Shown: positions 36,001-46,640 of the stretch, in pieces
Layout of the letters: each line of letters starts with the position of its first letter
How positions within the stretch are numbered: the first letter of the stretch is position 1
DNA from: Micrasema longulum
Taxonomy: Eukaryota; Arthropoda; Insecta; Trichoptera; Brachycentridae
Assembly: GCA_022494885.1 (NCBI GenBank)
Contig: JAGVSM010003521.1
Coordinates: 62,001-126,000 of the forward strand
Length of the DNA stretch: 64,000 nucleotides
Reading direction: 5' to 3'
Program-made: the position numbers and the translations under genes
Notes under the pieces: generated by a model
Told to the model about the DNA's origin: nothing
Database searches by the model: none
The model's input: the letters and a program-made list of their open reading frames with translations, nothing else

Positions 36001-38960
36001 ATTAGAGCATTAAATTGTACTGCAAAGTTTCTTAAAAATGTAAGCAAGAAATAATTATAAATATTTTAATAAAAATTAACTATTTTGAACGACGCCACTA
36101 GATCATATGAATTAATCCATGATAAGAGAGCTGTGAAAGATATCCGGTTTTACCCAACGTAAATGGACCAATCGGCAGAACTGGCAGATAATAAACGGAA
36201 GAGAACCTCTGACATCACATGCGGAATGATTTCAGAAATACAAAATTTTAAAAAATCGTGGCACTGATAATACGATATATAAAAATTTAAAAAAGTCTAT
36301 TAAAATGTTTTTTTTTTTTTAAAACCACCGAACTTCCTCATTAAATGCTCTAATTTTTAACACATGTAAGTTTTTTTAAATTTAACATACCTGATTTCCC
36401 GTAGCACTCTTCTCTTTCTCATTCTCTCTCTCATTCTCTCCCTCATTCTCCCTCATTCTCTCCCTCATCCTCTCCCTCATTATGTATATGACATGTGTAT
36501 ACACACATAAATATATGAAACTAAAAACATAAACAATAGTTATAAAAACACAAACAAAATAACTGTACAATTTTTATGTGAAAAATAAGTTTTTTTATTT
36601 CTTTTGTTCATTTCATTAAAGAAAAATATTCCTCTGTAAGTATAATGATGTTGTGCTGTGGTTGCTTTTAATTTTGGAATTAAGATGTTACCAGTTGTTC
36701 TAGGTTGCGTACTTACGTTTTGTAACATAGAAACACTACTATTTATGTTGTCTTTATGAATTTTAAATAACGATTTTATATCTAAAACCCTAAATGTCTT
36801 AAAAAGTTGGACAGTGGAAAAAGTAGACGGTTTTTTATATAACTTTGAAGTTAATAAAAGTACCCGTTAATCAAAGTAAAAGCAAGCTATACTCTCTGAA
36901 TTTTCTTTCAGTAACATGAAAGATGTCGATGTTAGAAATAGATACGGTTGAGTAAAGACATTGCTCTTCTTACTGACATTACCATTGGCATGCTAGTATC
37001 AAAAATATAAAATTATCCACTCTATTTTCAAATTCTTCATACGCTCGGAGACGGAACATGATATTTATAATCCGTGAACATTTCAGTCTAAAGAACAGCT
37101 GGAGATCAGCCAACGGGTGCAGGAGTGGCACAACTCTATCCACGCCAACTTACTGAAGGCCGAACGGAGGAAGGACTTCGACGTTTGGGCGTACGGATCC
37201 CAGGTCCTCATGGCCTTCAAGTCGAATCACGGAGACAGCGCCCCCTCCGCCAACATCAGCTTCCGGGACGTGGTACGGAACAAGCCCAAAGAAGATATCG
37301 CCAGATATTTCCTCTCCACTCTCATGCTGGTAAGAAAATTAATGCACAACAAAGTATCCCTAAAATCCTTTAATATTTTCCCACCAAAATGAAACATATA
37401 AAATCATTTTAAAAATCAATGCACTACAATGTTTCATAGACCTATTAAATTAATATACCTCCAATAAAATGATATCACACAGAAAATTATTACTTTTATG
37501 TTGTTTGATCAATAAATACACGGAGTATGTGTATATAAAAAAAACTCCGCCGTCCTTTTATAGCCCTCTTCATCTTTGAGAACAGGAAAAAGTTTCTGGG
37601 GGCTGAAGTCCGGTAAATACGATGGCTGACACATCAATGCGGTATGATTTTTTCGTCAAAAGGTCCCAAACAAGGTGTGAGCAGGCGCTCCGTCATTTTT
37701 GGCGTGAAATAATCTTGAAAATTCATTGATCATACCAAAACGCGTTGATAAAACCAACTCACTTTTCATCTGAAATGGCCGAAAGTTGACAGTTTAATTT
37801 TAAACATGTCTACCAATTAAAAAAGAAAAAAAAAATAAGCTATTTTAATTTGAAATTTAAATATTTGTATTTTGGTCTCTTTATTACATCAAATCAAGAT
37901 AATTTATTACATATGCACCTAATGTGCCAATCCAGAAACTAAATATTGTAAAAAGCTAAGACATTTAAGTTTGTAAGTGAAAATTCTTGATGGAAGTTCA
38001 TTGTAATTTATTATAGAAATAAAAGACAAGTGATACTTTAATCCACAAATTTGGAATATCCAGTAACGGGTTTCATCGGTTTCGCGACATCTTCGAGACT
38101 GGTATTAAGAAATTCAATGTATTTATACAAAACAGAGGTAAGGATAGAGAATTCAAAATTATATGAGAGTAAATTATCAAATTATAAACTCAAGCCTGGA
38201 TGTTTTGTTAATTCATCACTGTAATTGGGCCTCCTGGCCTGTTGTGCAAAGAAAATAATAATAAAAAAATAAAAAAATATTTTTATCTTAAGGATCATTA
38301 TCAAAGTGTTTCAGGTTAACTAATGAGTTGATATAATGATATTTCTAATGAGTTTAAGTATTGTATATATATTTTATTTTTAAGGATGGTTGCGACAATC
38401 AAAAATAATATATGTACAGTACTTAAACTCGTTAGAAATATCATTATATCAACTCATAAGTTAACCTGAAATACTTGGTTAATGTTCTTAAAGACAAAAA
38501 TAATTTAATTTAATTTACTTTCATATAATTTTGAATTCTCTATCCTTACCTCTGTTTTGTATAAATACATTGAATTTCTTAATAAAGATATCAGTCTCGA
38601 AGATGTCGCGAAAGCGATGAAACCGGTCACTGGATTCCAAATTTGTGGATTAAAGTATCACTCGTCTTTTATTTCTATAATAAATAAATTACACTCTTTG
38701 TGACTGCAGAGCTAAAACTTTAAACTTTTTCCTAAACGTTACCTATTAGTAATAGTTTTAAATCTGAAATACTAGTTATATTTTTTAACATTAAAAAGGA
38801 GTACATTTTCTTTTACATACTTCTGATTTTTAATATGTATTATGTTTGTTTTCAGGCTAACACGCTGAATGTGGAAATCATAAAAACGGATCCTTTGGAA
38901 TGCAAAGACTTTAAATTGCGTCTTCTTTCCTTGGAACGGTGTAATAATGATAGTTTATAA
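27022..38960 (+). CDS. NCAPH2: Condensin-2 complex subunit H2 (kleisin), seven coding exons
   Basis: Kleisin subunit of condensin II, which bridges the SMC2/SMC4 heads in the nucleus. Coding exons: 27022-27111, 27211-27395, 29751-30688, 32188-32241, 35386-35636, 37087-37329, 38856-38960. Every intron is GT-AG, and phases 0,2,1,1,0,0 join without a break into about 621 aa (human about 605). Exons 1-2 hold the conserved N-terminal domain; LLQQSANIYSKKVDYLW matches the family's signature IQGSACVYSKKVEYLY-type segment. Exon 3 is the variable acidic Ser/Thr-rich linker plus a basic patch. Exons 6-7 hold the C-terminal winged-helix region (SQRVQEWHNSIHANLL, FDVWAYGSQVL, STLMLANTLNVEI), matching human SQRIRDWEDTVQPLL and SLQLANDYTVEI. 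I chose the start at 27022 because MNSQRLEEIVSALMKPIKD aligns with the family's N-terminus. An in-frame upstream extension is possible (see findings). Introns 2, 4 and 5 carry many retroelements and MITEs. Confidence 0.93.
27651..28511 (-). mobile_element. RTE-like retrotransposon in NCAPH2 intron 2, with 7-bp target duplication
   Basis: AAATCTA flanks it at 27644-27650 and 28512-28518. A 261-codon minus-strand frame (27714-28499) starts at the catalytic YADD box (MYADDAVLLANNKEELQFL) and continues through KVYDVCEGSDLLMNVDKSNV, FVYLGSMFTRDGM, KLAVHNGVLVLTLMYGSEVW, RLNAVEMRSLRRMCGKTMY, KKGALRWFGHVERMDSERT and GRPRKTWHDQI. The frame is unbroken, so the insertion is fairly young. The RT fingers and endonuclease are lost by 5' truncation. 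The 3' end has CCATCACTCCGTTTCCCCGT and a (CAA)n tail. Antisense to NCAPH2. Confidence 0.93.
28635..28715. repeat. Left arm of an inverted repeat around an L2/CR1-like LINE
   Basis: ATTTGAATGCATCAAGACTT, ATCTATTTGAAGCCTTCACG and GAAGAAGATACAA are mirrored at 29575-29680 (TTGTATCTTCCTCCGTGAAG, ATAGATAAGCCTTGATGCAT). Confidence 0.8.
28725..29268 (-). mobile_element. L2/CR1-like LINE, 5'-truncated, in NCAPH2 intron 2
   Basis: The minus strand encodes HWLKSPARIKYKLCWTVFKS, LHEMAPRYLSDLCIGEN, TLRSAFDSGRQKLVEIQRSS and DGPTAWNQLPSNLRIIDSPS with one frameshift. The 3' end, TTATATAGCGTCATTTTTGT and GGGCGCTTTACAATTGTAT, is as in 17570-19080. Confidence 0.88.
29270..29440. mobile_element. MITE-2 half
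   Basis: CCAATGACAGGTCATAAGCC, TGCCTAGACTTCCATATTCC, CATCTCTGTTG, then TTTGTCTACAAAAATTTAGA and CAAACTCAAAATATTG. The last part also follows the MITE-2 copy near 5980-6015. Confidence 0.7.
31245..31365. mobile_element. MITE-2 half, in NCAPH2 intron 3
   Basis: AAGGGAATATGGAAGTCTAG, GCATTTACAGGGCTTATGAC, CTGTCAATGGCTGGTTTAAG and TGGCCACTTTACACACTGTG are the left arm of MITE-2, without a visible partner arm. Confidence 0.75.
32612..32826 (+). mobile_element. RTE-like 3' fragment, plus orientation, in NCAPH2 intron 4
   Basis: GTGTGAGAAGATGCATTTAT and GTAGAGGAATTC, then about 100 bases of unrelated A/T DNA, then GTTGTTCTATCCTCTTATGG and GACGTGATATTATTATTTC. The two ends match the reverse complement of the RTE-like 3' end, separated by inserted or replaced sequence. 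Confidence 0.55.
32868..33010 (+). repeat. SINE-B, head and tail
   Basis: A tRNA-like head: CCTGGTGGTCATGGTCAGTG (A-box region), GCCTACCATGCGAGAGG and GGCTCGATTCCCGACATG (B box GGCTCGATTCC). It ends in GATGATGATGATGA. The body is shortened relative to the 40.9 kb copy. Confidence 0.75.
33225..33780 (-). mobile_element. I/Jockey-like LINE, C-terminal relic, in NCAPH2 intron 4
   Basis: The minus strand reads VMRKPLLSTRRTIADLTLMH, KVICTIMDCPKLLSLINFHV and PTRTTRLPTHVPV, closely resembling 22880-23400 (RRQIADLM..., CPNLLSLINFHVP). The 3' end GAGCCCTTTGGGCGTTCATT precedes an (AAAT)n tail at 33229-33250. Confidence 0.8.
34085..34640 (-). mobile_element. LINE 3' relic split by a MITE-1 insertion
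   Basis: The minus strand reads KIAIK (about 34635-34606), is interrupted, then resumes at 34285 as WIMQADCERIEEWIRPNR and stop. This corresponds to KIAIKKWIVEVGRARID at 6.9-7.3 kb and KITIKKWIMEVGCSRIDEWI at 50.3 kb. MITE-1 occupies 34287-34605. Confidence 0.75.
34287..34605 (+). mobile_element. MITE-1 inserted in a LINE relic
   Basis: Both termini are present: AATGAGGAAGTTCAGTGG at the left and GGCTGAAGTTCCTCATT at the right. The interior carries GTGATGTCTCAAGTTC, TTCTGCCGATTGGTCCGTTG, AATGTCGTTCAAAGTAGTTC and TTTTGTATCCAATTTGTC. Confidence 0.85.
35195..35320 (+). repeat. Half copy of the 38-kb foldback repeat
   Basis: AGAGTCTTCAAGATGTCACA, AAAGCGGTGAAATCGGTTAT and TTCAAAATTTGTAGAACTAA correspond to AGTCTCGAAGATGTCGCGAA, AGCGATGAAACCGGTCACTG and TTCCAAATTTGTGGATTAAA at 38.59-38.66 kb. 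Confidence 0.65.
35699..36345. mobile_element. Two MITE-1 copies in opposite orientation, in NCAPH2 intron 5
   Basis: A + copy starts at 35699 (AATGAGGAAGTTCACTGG) and is cut near 35932. A second, reverse copy starts about 35940 (ATGATGAACTTTAGCACTGC) and runs full length to AAACCACCGAACTTCCTCAT at about 36345, about 405 bp. The interior is as in other copies (GACGTCACAAGTTCTCTTCG; GACCAATCGGCAGAACTGG). Confidence 0.8.
36400..36483. repeat. CT-rich microsatellite-like tract
   Basis: Irregular repetition of TCTCCCTCAT and TCATTCTCTC units over about 80 bases. The Arg/Glu-rich minus-strand frame across it is an artefact of the repeat. Confidence 0.85.
37545..37720 (-). pseudogene. Mariner/Tc1-type transposase relic
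   Basis: On the minus strand, within NCAPH2 intron 6: AKNDGAPAHTLFGTF, a stop, then RKNHTALMCQPSYLPDFSPQ and KLFPVLKDEEGYKR. This matches the mariner catalytic block 'HDNAPAHT ... HPPYSPDLAPxDFFLFPxLK'. Only the last third of the DDE domain remains. Confidence 0.75.
38000..38700. mobile_element. Foldback element of about 700 bp, in NCAPH2 intron 6
   Basis: Outer arms: 38010-38180 (AAATAAAAGACAAGTGATAC, TCCACAAATTTGGAATATCC, CATCGGTTTCGCGACATCTT, AAACAGAGGTAAGGATAGAG) mirror 38505-38690. Inner arms: 38290-38385 (AGTGTTTCAGGTTAACTAAT, GAGTTGATATAATGATATTT) mirror 38395-38480. Arms total over 300 bases with 85-90% apparent identity. Each outer arm contains a hammerhead-like segment (see findings). 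Confidence 0.85.
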
Positions 38961-38981
38961 GTTTAATCTAACATAATCTAT

Positions 38982-38987
38982 AATAAA
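38982..38987 (+). terminator. Polyadenylation signal candidate of NCAPH2
   Basis: AATAAA lies 22 bases after the TAA stop of NCAPH2 (38958-38960). It is the first canonical hexamer downstream. A very short 3' UTR would follow. Confidence 0.5.
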
Positions 38988-38999
38988 TACTTGTACATA

Positions 39000-40880
39000 C
39001 GTGATATGTATACTGAACACTTAATTAAACCTCATCTTCATGGGTCTGAATTGGCCGGCAATAGAATACCTAGATGTTTTTATAACTACCTACAACAGTA
39101 GACCATCTTGAAAATTGCAGTTTTAAGATAATGGTTGTTTTTTATGACATAAATAGAGTCAATATTTTCCTACTATCCACCATTGAATATAGCAAAATAT
39201 TGGAAAACATACATGATAATGAAAAAATAAATGTATTTCCGTAGTATATCTTTAAGAAACCTATTCTTTGATAATTTGAAGTTTGAGAATTTGATTTTTG
39301 AGAATTAAGGAATGTTTTAACTTGTAAAGCACATACAGTTTTGTACATCATTAATTGTTTTGTGTTTTTTAATTTTTAAAATAAAATCCAAAAAAGTAAT
39401 GCTGTTTATCACCGTCTCACAACTGGCATTTTCAAGATGTCATACAAATTAAATGTTAGTCTACAAAAAAATAGTAAAAAATAATTGAGGGCGCTAAGCC
39501 TTGATTGCAATGGGAAGTTAACAGATTTATCGTAAATTGTCTCTAAAAGTAAAATTGAAAATTATCTATGGAAATTTTATGATTTTTTTACCGTTACCGA
39601 CAAAGATACTTCCAATTTTTAAATAAATACTTACATTTTAGTTTTAAAAAAAAACATTTTTATTCTTTAGGCAATTATAGATAACTCTGTTAACTTTCCG
39701 TTTAAATCAGGGCCCGAAGTTTTTACAAATTTCCTCTTATGGTAACACTAAAAAAAAAAAACGGTACCAACAGAATTTTGTGACCTTTAGTAAACAAAAC
39801 AAGCCACTTATAATGTGGTGTTGTCAGCGTAAAAATCAGTAGTGTTGCCGCTTTTTACTGTTCTCTTGGATTATTTCAAATTTCGTAAAAATATTTAAGC
39901 GCCTTAAACTATCAACTATTCAATACATCTTTTCTATTGCCTGTCCGATTCCTACCACTATGCACACATTTGGGTTTTCAGTAACTTACTAAAACGCCTA
40001 GTCACTAAACTTCAAATAAAAAATATCAGAATAAATTTTATAATGCATATTTATAAACAGTGTATTGGAAGGCTGTGCTCAATTAAAAGAAAAACTATTT
40101 TAAAACTATGTAAATGAGATATTTATATGTTGAAGTGTACGACTGTCCATTGTAAATTTAAACTTTTATACTTGGAATAATACTCCTTTCAGATACCTTA
40201 CATATTTTAATGCTTTTTCAAAAATTTTATACTGTTTTTCAAAGAGGAAGTTTAGAAATACCTGAAATTATAATTTTAAAATGTTTTCTCAAACGTTAAA
40301 TTGTATGGCGAAACTCCTCTAAAATATTAGCTCGCAAATTAAAATACCTCTTTGACCATAAAAAAATTCCACAGATTTCGTAGAACAAGAAGAAAATAGA
40401 CATCACGAGTTAAAAAATTAAGCAGGTATTTAAAAGAATTCCAGTCTAAAAAATCAGAAGGCGTCAACATAAATAAACTTCCTCGTTGTATGTTTGTACA
40501 TATTTTCTTATGTACTTTCTTTTTTCTAATCAATGTTTTGATTAACGTGCATCTACATTTTTTTTTTGCCTGTACATATTAAGTACATATCAATTGTCAA
40601 GTTCACTAGTCATTCGTCTCTGAATTAGTTTAGAGATTATAAGAAAATAAATATTTAAATGGTCGCCTGAAATTCAATATAACTGGACTCTTGTTTTACA
40701 AGGTGCAGTGAATATTTTCCACACAATGCCGCGTAAACAAATAATGATAAAATAAAGAAAATGGTGGATAAATGTCCTTGTACGAAAATCTAGTTAAGAC
40801 TTTAAAAAATATAATTTCTCCGTGTATCTAATTAAAAAAATGGTAACAAAAACTATCAGGATCAGACAATAGATGTAGGT
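39000..40880. other. Intergenic, no recognised feature
   Basis: AT-rich DNA downstream of NCAPH2 without a coding frame, TE match or conserved-looking block that I can support. Minus-strand frames of 64-69 codons at 39142 and 40339 have low-complexity composition. Confidence 0.6.
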
Positions 40881-40889
40881 ATTCGTTCA

Positions 40890-41215
40890 CGCACATTTGG
40901 TGCAACATCGGTTTCATCACCCGAGTTAGCCAGAGCTTGTGTAATATTTTAAAATGAACGCTTCATATTACTGCTAAGCATTGTTAAATTAATGTTCGTA
41001 AAAAGAAAGCATCATCATAGTACACGAATTGAAGCGTATCTTGATCATTTAATAGAACATCAGATGCCAGTCCAGGGACTTTAAAAAATTCCGTGTAAAA
41101 ACACCCTTTTGAAGAAACATTTCATGACAATCGTGTCAGGAATCGAATCTGAGACTTCTTGCATGGTAGGCAGATGCGCCAACCTCTTGACCATAAAGCG
41201 GATGCTAAAATTATG
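40890..41215 (-). repeat. SINE-B, full-length reverse copy, about 320 bp
   Basis: Left to right on +: CACGCACATTTGGTGCAACA (tail side), AAGCGTATCTTGATCATTTA, GATGCCAGTCCAGGGACTTT, AAAACACCCTTTTGAAGAAA, then the reverse complement of a tRNA-like head (AGGAATCGAATCTGAGAC, GCATGGTAGGCAGATGCGCC, AACCTCTTGACCATAAAG). It links the 'GGTGCATAGGGC' bodies and the tRNA-like heads into one family. Confidence 0.75.
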
Positions 41216-43400
41216 CGCTTTGTTTTTTCAAAACCGCCTAAAAAGAATGTAATTTAAACTGTAAAAAATATACACAGTTAATTTAAGAGTCTTCACTCGG
41301 GAAACTGTTCTAACGAGAACTGTTCAAAATTTAATTTACATTGTTCACATGTCACTCATATATTTTCTTTATTTCTTTTATCCTAGTCTTGTGTGTGTTT
41401 AGTGTTTGGGTAGATTGGCAAAATGTCAGCTTTATTAGTATAACATTTAGGAATGTTTTTGAAATGACACAAGCATTATCTCCATTTAATTCTGTACATT
41501 TTTTTAAACAGAGGAAAAAAATACTGTATTCATGAGATCATTTTTTCGGACTATCCTAATGAACTAGACGATCGATATGTATGTGCATATCTATTTATGG
41601 AATATATCCTTCAATAAATAACAAAATGATATTCATAACAATTTACATTTTGTTATTAAACTTTAATACACTAGTTTATTTTTAATTATTTGATAAAACT
41701 TTTAAGAAATATCAAATAAATTTCTTGCACTCTGCGTACAGTACTACCATTTATTGTAACCATTTTTAATTCCAAAGATATAATTTTATTAGAGGCTTAT
41801 ACTTATCTGTTTGACGTTATGTAATTCCATACATAAGTATAATGTTATTTCTTTTTCTAAGAAAAATTATCTCATTTTATAAGCGCATTGTTTATACGTT
41901 TTAAAAGTGACCAAAGATAATAATGTTTTTTGTTTACGAACGTTGTTAAAAATATTCTTTCACAAAAATTTAATTATTTTTCTCATATTTATATTACAAC
42001 TGACTAAACTGTGCAAAACTATATATTGCATTTATTACACCACTTTTCTACGACATGAATTTTAACTAGCATTCATAAAATCATCAAATGTAGAGCTAAC
42101 ATATTGACAAATTCAAATACATCAATACTATTTTTGTATTTTGTATCAATGTAAAAAAAAAACGTGAAATATTTATTTTTTTAGACTGATTTTTGAAAAA
42201 AGTTATTTTTTCTCATATTATAATGAATGCAGTGGAACCTCTATACTTGTCAGTAATCTGTTCCTGGTGGTGTAATGAATCTTATATTTAACAATCTTTT
42301 TAATATGTCAAAATCTTTGTAATCATGTACTGGATTTTACAATTGATTGCATTTCATTTCATCAATGGTAAATAACTTTTTTGAGTAGGCAAATGTTACA
42401 CAGTGGGGCCGACCAATAGCAGATCATAAACCATTTCAATATATTCCCTTCTCAAAAAAGTTCTGTCTTGTAGAAATATCATCAAACTTACATTTATTTC
42501 AATACATTATGGTGATAGTAAACTGTGAGTTACATTTTTTTGTCTATTTACACTTCAAAATACATTAACGTTTTATAAATGTTCTTTATTATAAACATCA
42601 TGCTAATTATTTATGGTCAATTTAATATTTATTTAAGGCAATCTGTAATAAAACAATATTTGAAGAGCTAATTAATTTTGTGATGTTCCATGATGAAACT
42701 ACGTATTTATTTTATGAAAAATTAGAAAGCTTTCAATAATTATATTCCTACAATCAATAAACAAATTAAAGATGTAGATAATGCCCCCTTAATGATTTTT
42801 TTTTAAGCCTTGACAATAAAACAGCCGTGTTCTGAATCTAGTCGGCATATTGAATTTATTTTAGTAATTTTTATACAAAACGAATACGTAGTTTAATTAT
42901 TATCTGTAATTTTTTCGAGCACTGGTTAGGGGATGCATTAATTTAATCACTAGAACAAAATGCTGATTTAAATTTGTGCAATTTTAAAAATTATATTTTG
43001 TTTACGCAAATTGTTAATAATAAATTAATATAGTAAAAACATGTGAAATATACATTTTAGACGCAAAATTTTATTTAATATGTAATTTAGAGCATGTTTA
43101 AAAAAAAAAGTTTTATGTTTCCCCACCCCAGTGAGGGAACATTATTTTGAATAAAAAAATTCAAAAACAACAATTGTGAAAGAATAAAAATACACTTAAA
43201 ATAATTTTTTAAAATTTCTATCACAATAGAAATTATTTCATTATTGTATCCTCCTGTCATCAAAATTATACCTTTTATCTGTGGCTTGGATTCAAACGTG
43301 CTGATGTCGTAAATCACTACTTTACAGGGACGTAATAATATGTATACAAGTCTTTTTCTTGGGATTGTATGACCCTATCATTAAGCTTGTGCTTCCTTAT
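41216..43400. other. Intergenic, only a MITE-2 scrap
   Basis: AT-rich. A decayed MITE-2 piece is visible at about 42390-42470 (GTTACACAGTGGGGCC, CAATATATTCCCTTCTCAAA). No coding exon recognised. Confidence 0.55.
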
Positions 43401-43404
43401 CGTC

Positions 43405-43610
43405 ATCATCATCACCTTTCTGCACCTAATGGTGCATAGGGCACTGCATGAATAATAAATCGCAGCGTATCTTGATCATTTTTGTCATATGAAGGTAAGA
43501 TGATCAGTATTACATTTCAAGTGCCAGTCTACGGGGGCTACGAAATATTCTAGTGGAAAAACACCTTTTTAAATAAATACTCCATGTCAACCATGTGCTC
43601 CCTTATACTC
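43405..43610 (-). repeat. SINE-B, reverse, head truncated
   Basis: GTCATCATCATCACC tail, GCACCTAATGGTGCATAGGG, CGTATCTTGATCATTTTTGT, TATGAAGGTAAGATGATCAG, GTGCCAGTCTACGGG, GTGGAAAAACACCTTTTTAA and CTCCATGTCAACCATG. It stops before the B-box equivalent. Confidence 0.75.
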
Positions 43611-44849
43611 TACACAATTTTAAATAATGTAAATTGTGAATAATTTTTTTTGGAGTCTACCAAAATTATAAATTAAACTATTTGTACAACTGCAAACCCT
43701 ACACATAGTTTTATGTAGGCAGCACTGAATATTTATTATACTAAAGTGAAAAACATTTTCCTAGATATTAGATATTTGGTAATGCGCATATTTTATTTTT
43801 CTTAAGACATTATTAATTTTTAATGTTATTTATTACAACTTGGTACTTACTCAGTTTGAAGGTCGTATGCAAAAAAATTGTTGAGAGTATTTTCCTTCAT
43901 TTTCAGTTATGGTGAATCTTATGATTTTACACTGAAAAAAAATAATTCGGTGTCACATAATTGAAATAAGTTCAACAGACCCCGAATATGCAAAATCATC
44001 CTTGAGTGTTAAAGCGAACGACCTCTGTAAATTGGCAAAAAAAATAGATCTGACACTACTAGCCCTTTGAGATCCAAACCATAGATCAACTCAAAATGTG
44101 TAGACACAAAAATAAAATTGTATTGTAAACTATTTAAAAAGGAATAATGTATTCTAACCCAATGTTAGCAATTCTCACTACATAATATATTATATTGTAA
44201 AAAAGTACTAAAAAAATATTCAAAGAATTCTATCTTAAATATAAATCACTAGAATAAATTCAAAATTGAATGTAACAAATATGTACGTCCATTAAGCTTC
44301 AAAATAACAAATGGCTTTATTTGATAGTTTATCTTTTAATTTATTGGCGTATCAATTTTATCAATATTTGAGTCATAGCACTTCACAAAAAACAATTGTT
44401 TTACAATTAGTGACCGATCGAAGTTTCGGTTTCGGCCAGTTTTGGCCGCGGTTTTGGTTTCGGACGAAAATTGACCGAAACCTGCGGTCGGTATGTGTCG
44501 GATCACTTTTACCTTTTTTCAATTCATTTTTCGAGGGAACAGCACTGCTCAGCAGTGACTTCAGAGAATATAAATGTTAAATTAATATTTTTTATTTAGA
44601 TATAAAAGTTGACTAGCGATTATTTGAGGTTGATTTTTAAGATCTACCTATTCATCGGGCACAAAATAGTACCTGAATTGATATGCAATTAAAGCACCTA
44701 CTGTTTATTTTTTAAGTTTTTTTAATACATATTGTGTATTTTTGAAACCGTGGAATTTTTTTACCATTCATGATTACTTTGAAATGCAAGTGGTGATTTT
44801 ACTAGATAATAGAACTCTGTATTCAACATTTAAACACGTCAATTACAGA

Positions 44850-45284
44850 ATGAGGAAGTTCCTTTATTTGTTAATAGACTATCAACCAAGCAAAAAAAGC
44901 ACTTTCAAAAATATTTTTACGTATCATCATCGCTATGATTTTTTAATCTTTTGTAATTTTTAAACTACACCACTCGCGGCGTCACAAGTTCAAATCGGTG
45001 AGTTTTTATGACATTTAACAAGAGAACCCTGTACCCTTCAAAACATGCTAAACATGGCTACCCGGAAACCCAAAATCTATCACAACACATAATTGATTGG
45101 CTATTCTGAACATGTGCTCACCCGAACCTGTGACGTTTCATAGTTCACTTTTATTAAATCATAATTTATTCACTATTTTATATATTTTCGAGAAACTTTG
45201 CTGTAAAATTAAATGCTCTGATTTTTACCGTGTGTAAGAAAACATTTTTTATATCCAATTTTCCGTAGAACTGAACTTCCCTAC
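44850..45284 (+). mobile_element. MITE-1, full length, about 435 bp
   Basis: The left end AATGAGGAAGTTCCTTTATT and right end TTTTCCGTAGAACTGAACTTCC are eroded MITE-1 termini. The interior has ATCATCATCGCTATGATTTT, GGCGTCACAAGTTCAAATCG, GAAACTTTGCTGTAAAATTA and GTGTAAGAAAACATTTTTTA. Confidence 0.75.
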
Positions 45285-46278
45285 TATTTTTAAAGTGGTA
45301 TTTATTAGACAATACTAAGGACCTTTGTGTTTTTTAACGCAAACAATTTAAACTAAAAATCAGTGTGGTTTCAACACGTTCACTGTTACTCATTTCTTAT
45401 AGTATCCACTTATACGGACACCTTTGTCTTGATTTTGACAGCCATAGCCGGCATTACTGCAAACTTTCGATTAAATTTTGTCAAAATTTCCCATTTATAC
45501 TATTTTTGCTTTCAAAATAAAAGATTGCTTTAATTCATGTTTTATTTTATATACAATCTGTCATCTGTTCTGAGAACCTCTTAAGATGACAATTTAAGGA
45601 ATTAACCCCAATAGAAATCTAATACCTTGGGTGCATGTAATAATATTAAGTTCTATCAATGATATTAAATTAAAAATTGTTCTACTAAAACTGTACTAAA
45701 AATACCATTGAGTGTGAATTAGTTTAAATATTACTGGCATATTTCTGGACTGGAATGAAAATAATTTAAATCATTTACTGGTGTCAGTTCGTAAAACAAT
45801 TTTTCAACATATATGTAGTACTTAGTTGTGTTTTATAATATATGTTGACGGTGGTAACATAATTTCCACATCTCTGTTAAGATAATCTACATTTATCTTT
45901 AAAATAATATTTATGGGTTGTATGAATTTCCGTCCATCCATGTAAAATGTATATGCATCTACTTTAATATCATAGACAATCTTATTGAAATCTCGCTAAA
46001 AAACAGTTTAGTGCTCTGCTTCGACATATTAACAATACATACAAACATTTCATTATAAAAATAAATATCTTTAAAATGTACCGACGAAATAATATTCCCA
46101 CTTATGTCATCGTCATTTAAAAATTAATTTGCAAATCATAAACCTCCATTTTTAAAAAATCCACAGATTTCTAGACCAATAATTAGAATAGGCCGACGGA
46201 CAGTAATGTCATATGTAAAGTGAGATTTAAAAGAAATAATTAGATGTCTGGTACAAGGTTTATATTTTATTTGTTTTT
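45285..46278. other. Intergenic, no recognised feature
   Basis: AT-rich. I see no exon, repeat family member or notable motif. Confidence 0.5.
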
Positions 46279-46640
46279 ATCTATATCTTTCTTTTCTTTT
46301 ATTTTGATGTGGTTTTTTGCCTCTTTGGCGTATACATGTAAAAATAAAATAGATGTATGATACACCTGCATTCCCCCGGATCTGGGCCAAGATGGCGGTG
46401 TTCAATAAGGACCCTGTTAATTCCTTCATTTGGTCAGTCCGTCTAGGAGACCGTCCCATATTCGCCTGCCCTGAACTGTCCTTGATAGTACCATCTTTGC
46501 AATATGTCTGAAATATAATAGAATCTTTCGTCTGCGCGTCATGGAGAGTCTCGCTTATTGATAGTTCCTGAAGGATGGAGATGTCTGTGTGTCTTGCAAT
46601 CCACAAAATGCATAGCATAGCATCTATCTCCAGTACCACG
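46279..46640 (-). mobile_element. RTE-like LINE relic, second lineage
   Basis: A 120-codon minus frame reads ISILQELSISETLHDAQTKD and MGRSPRRTDQMKELTGSLL. This resembles the C-terminal 'NVSILxELxIxxRL ... RGRSPTRWxDQIkxLTGSxL' part of RTE-type proteins common in moth genomes, but with the middle badly eroded. Confidence 0.6.

Noticed and set aside
36382..36570. Arg/Glu-rich frame
   Set aside because: Product of the CT-rich microsatellite.
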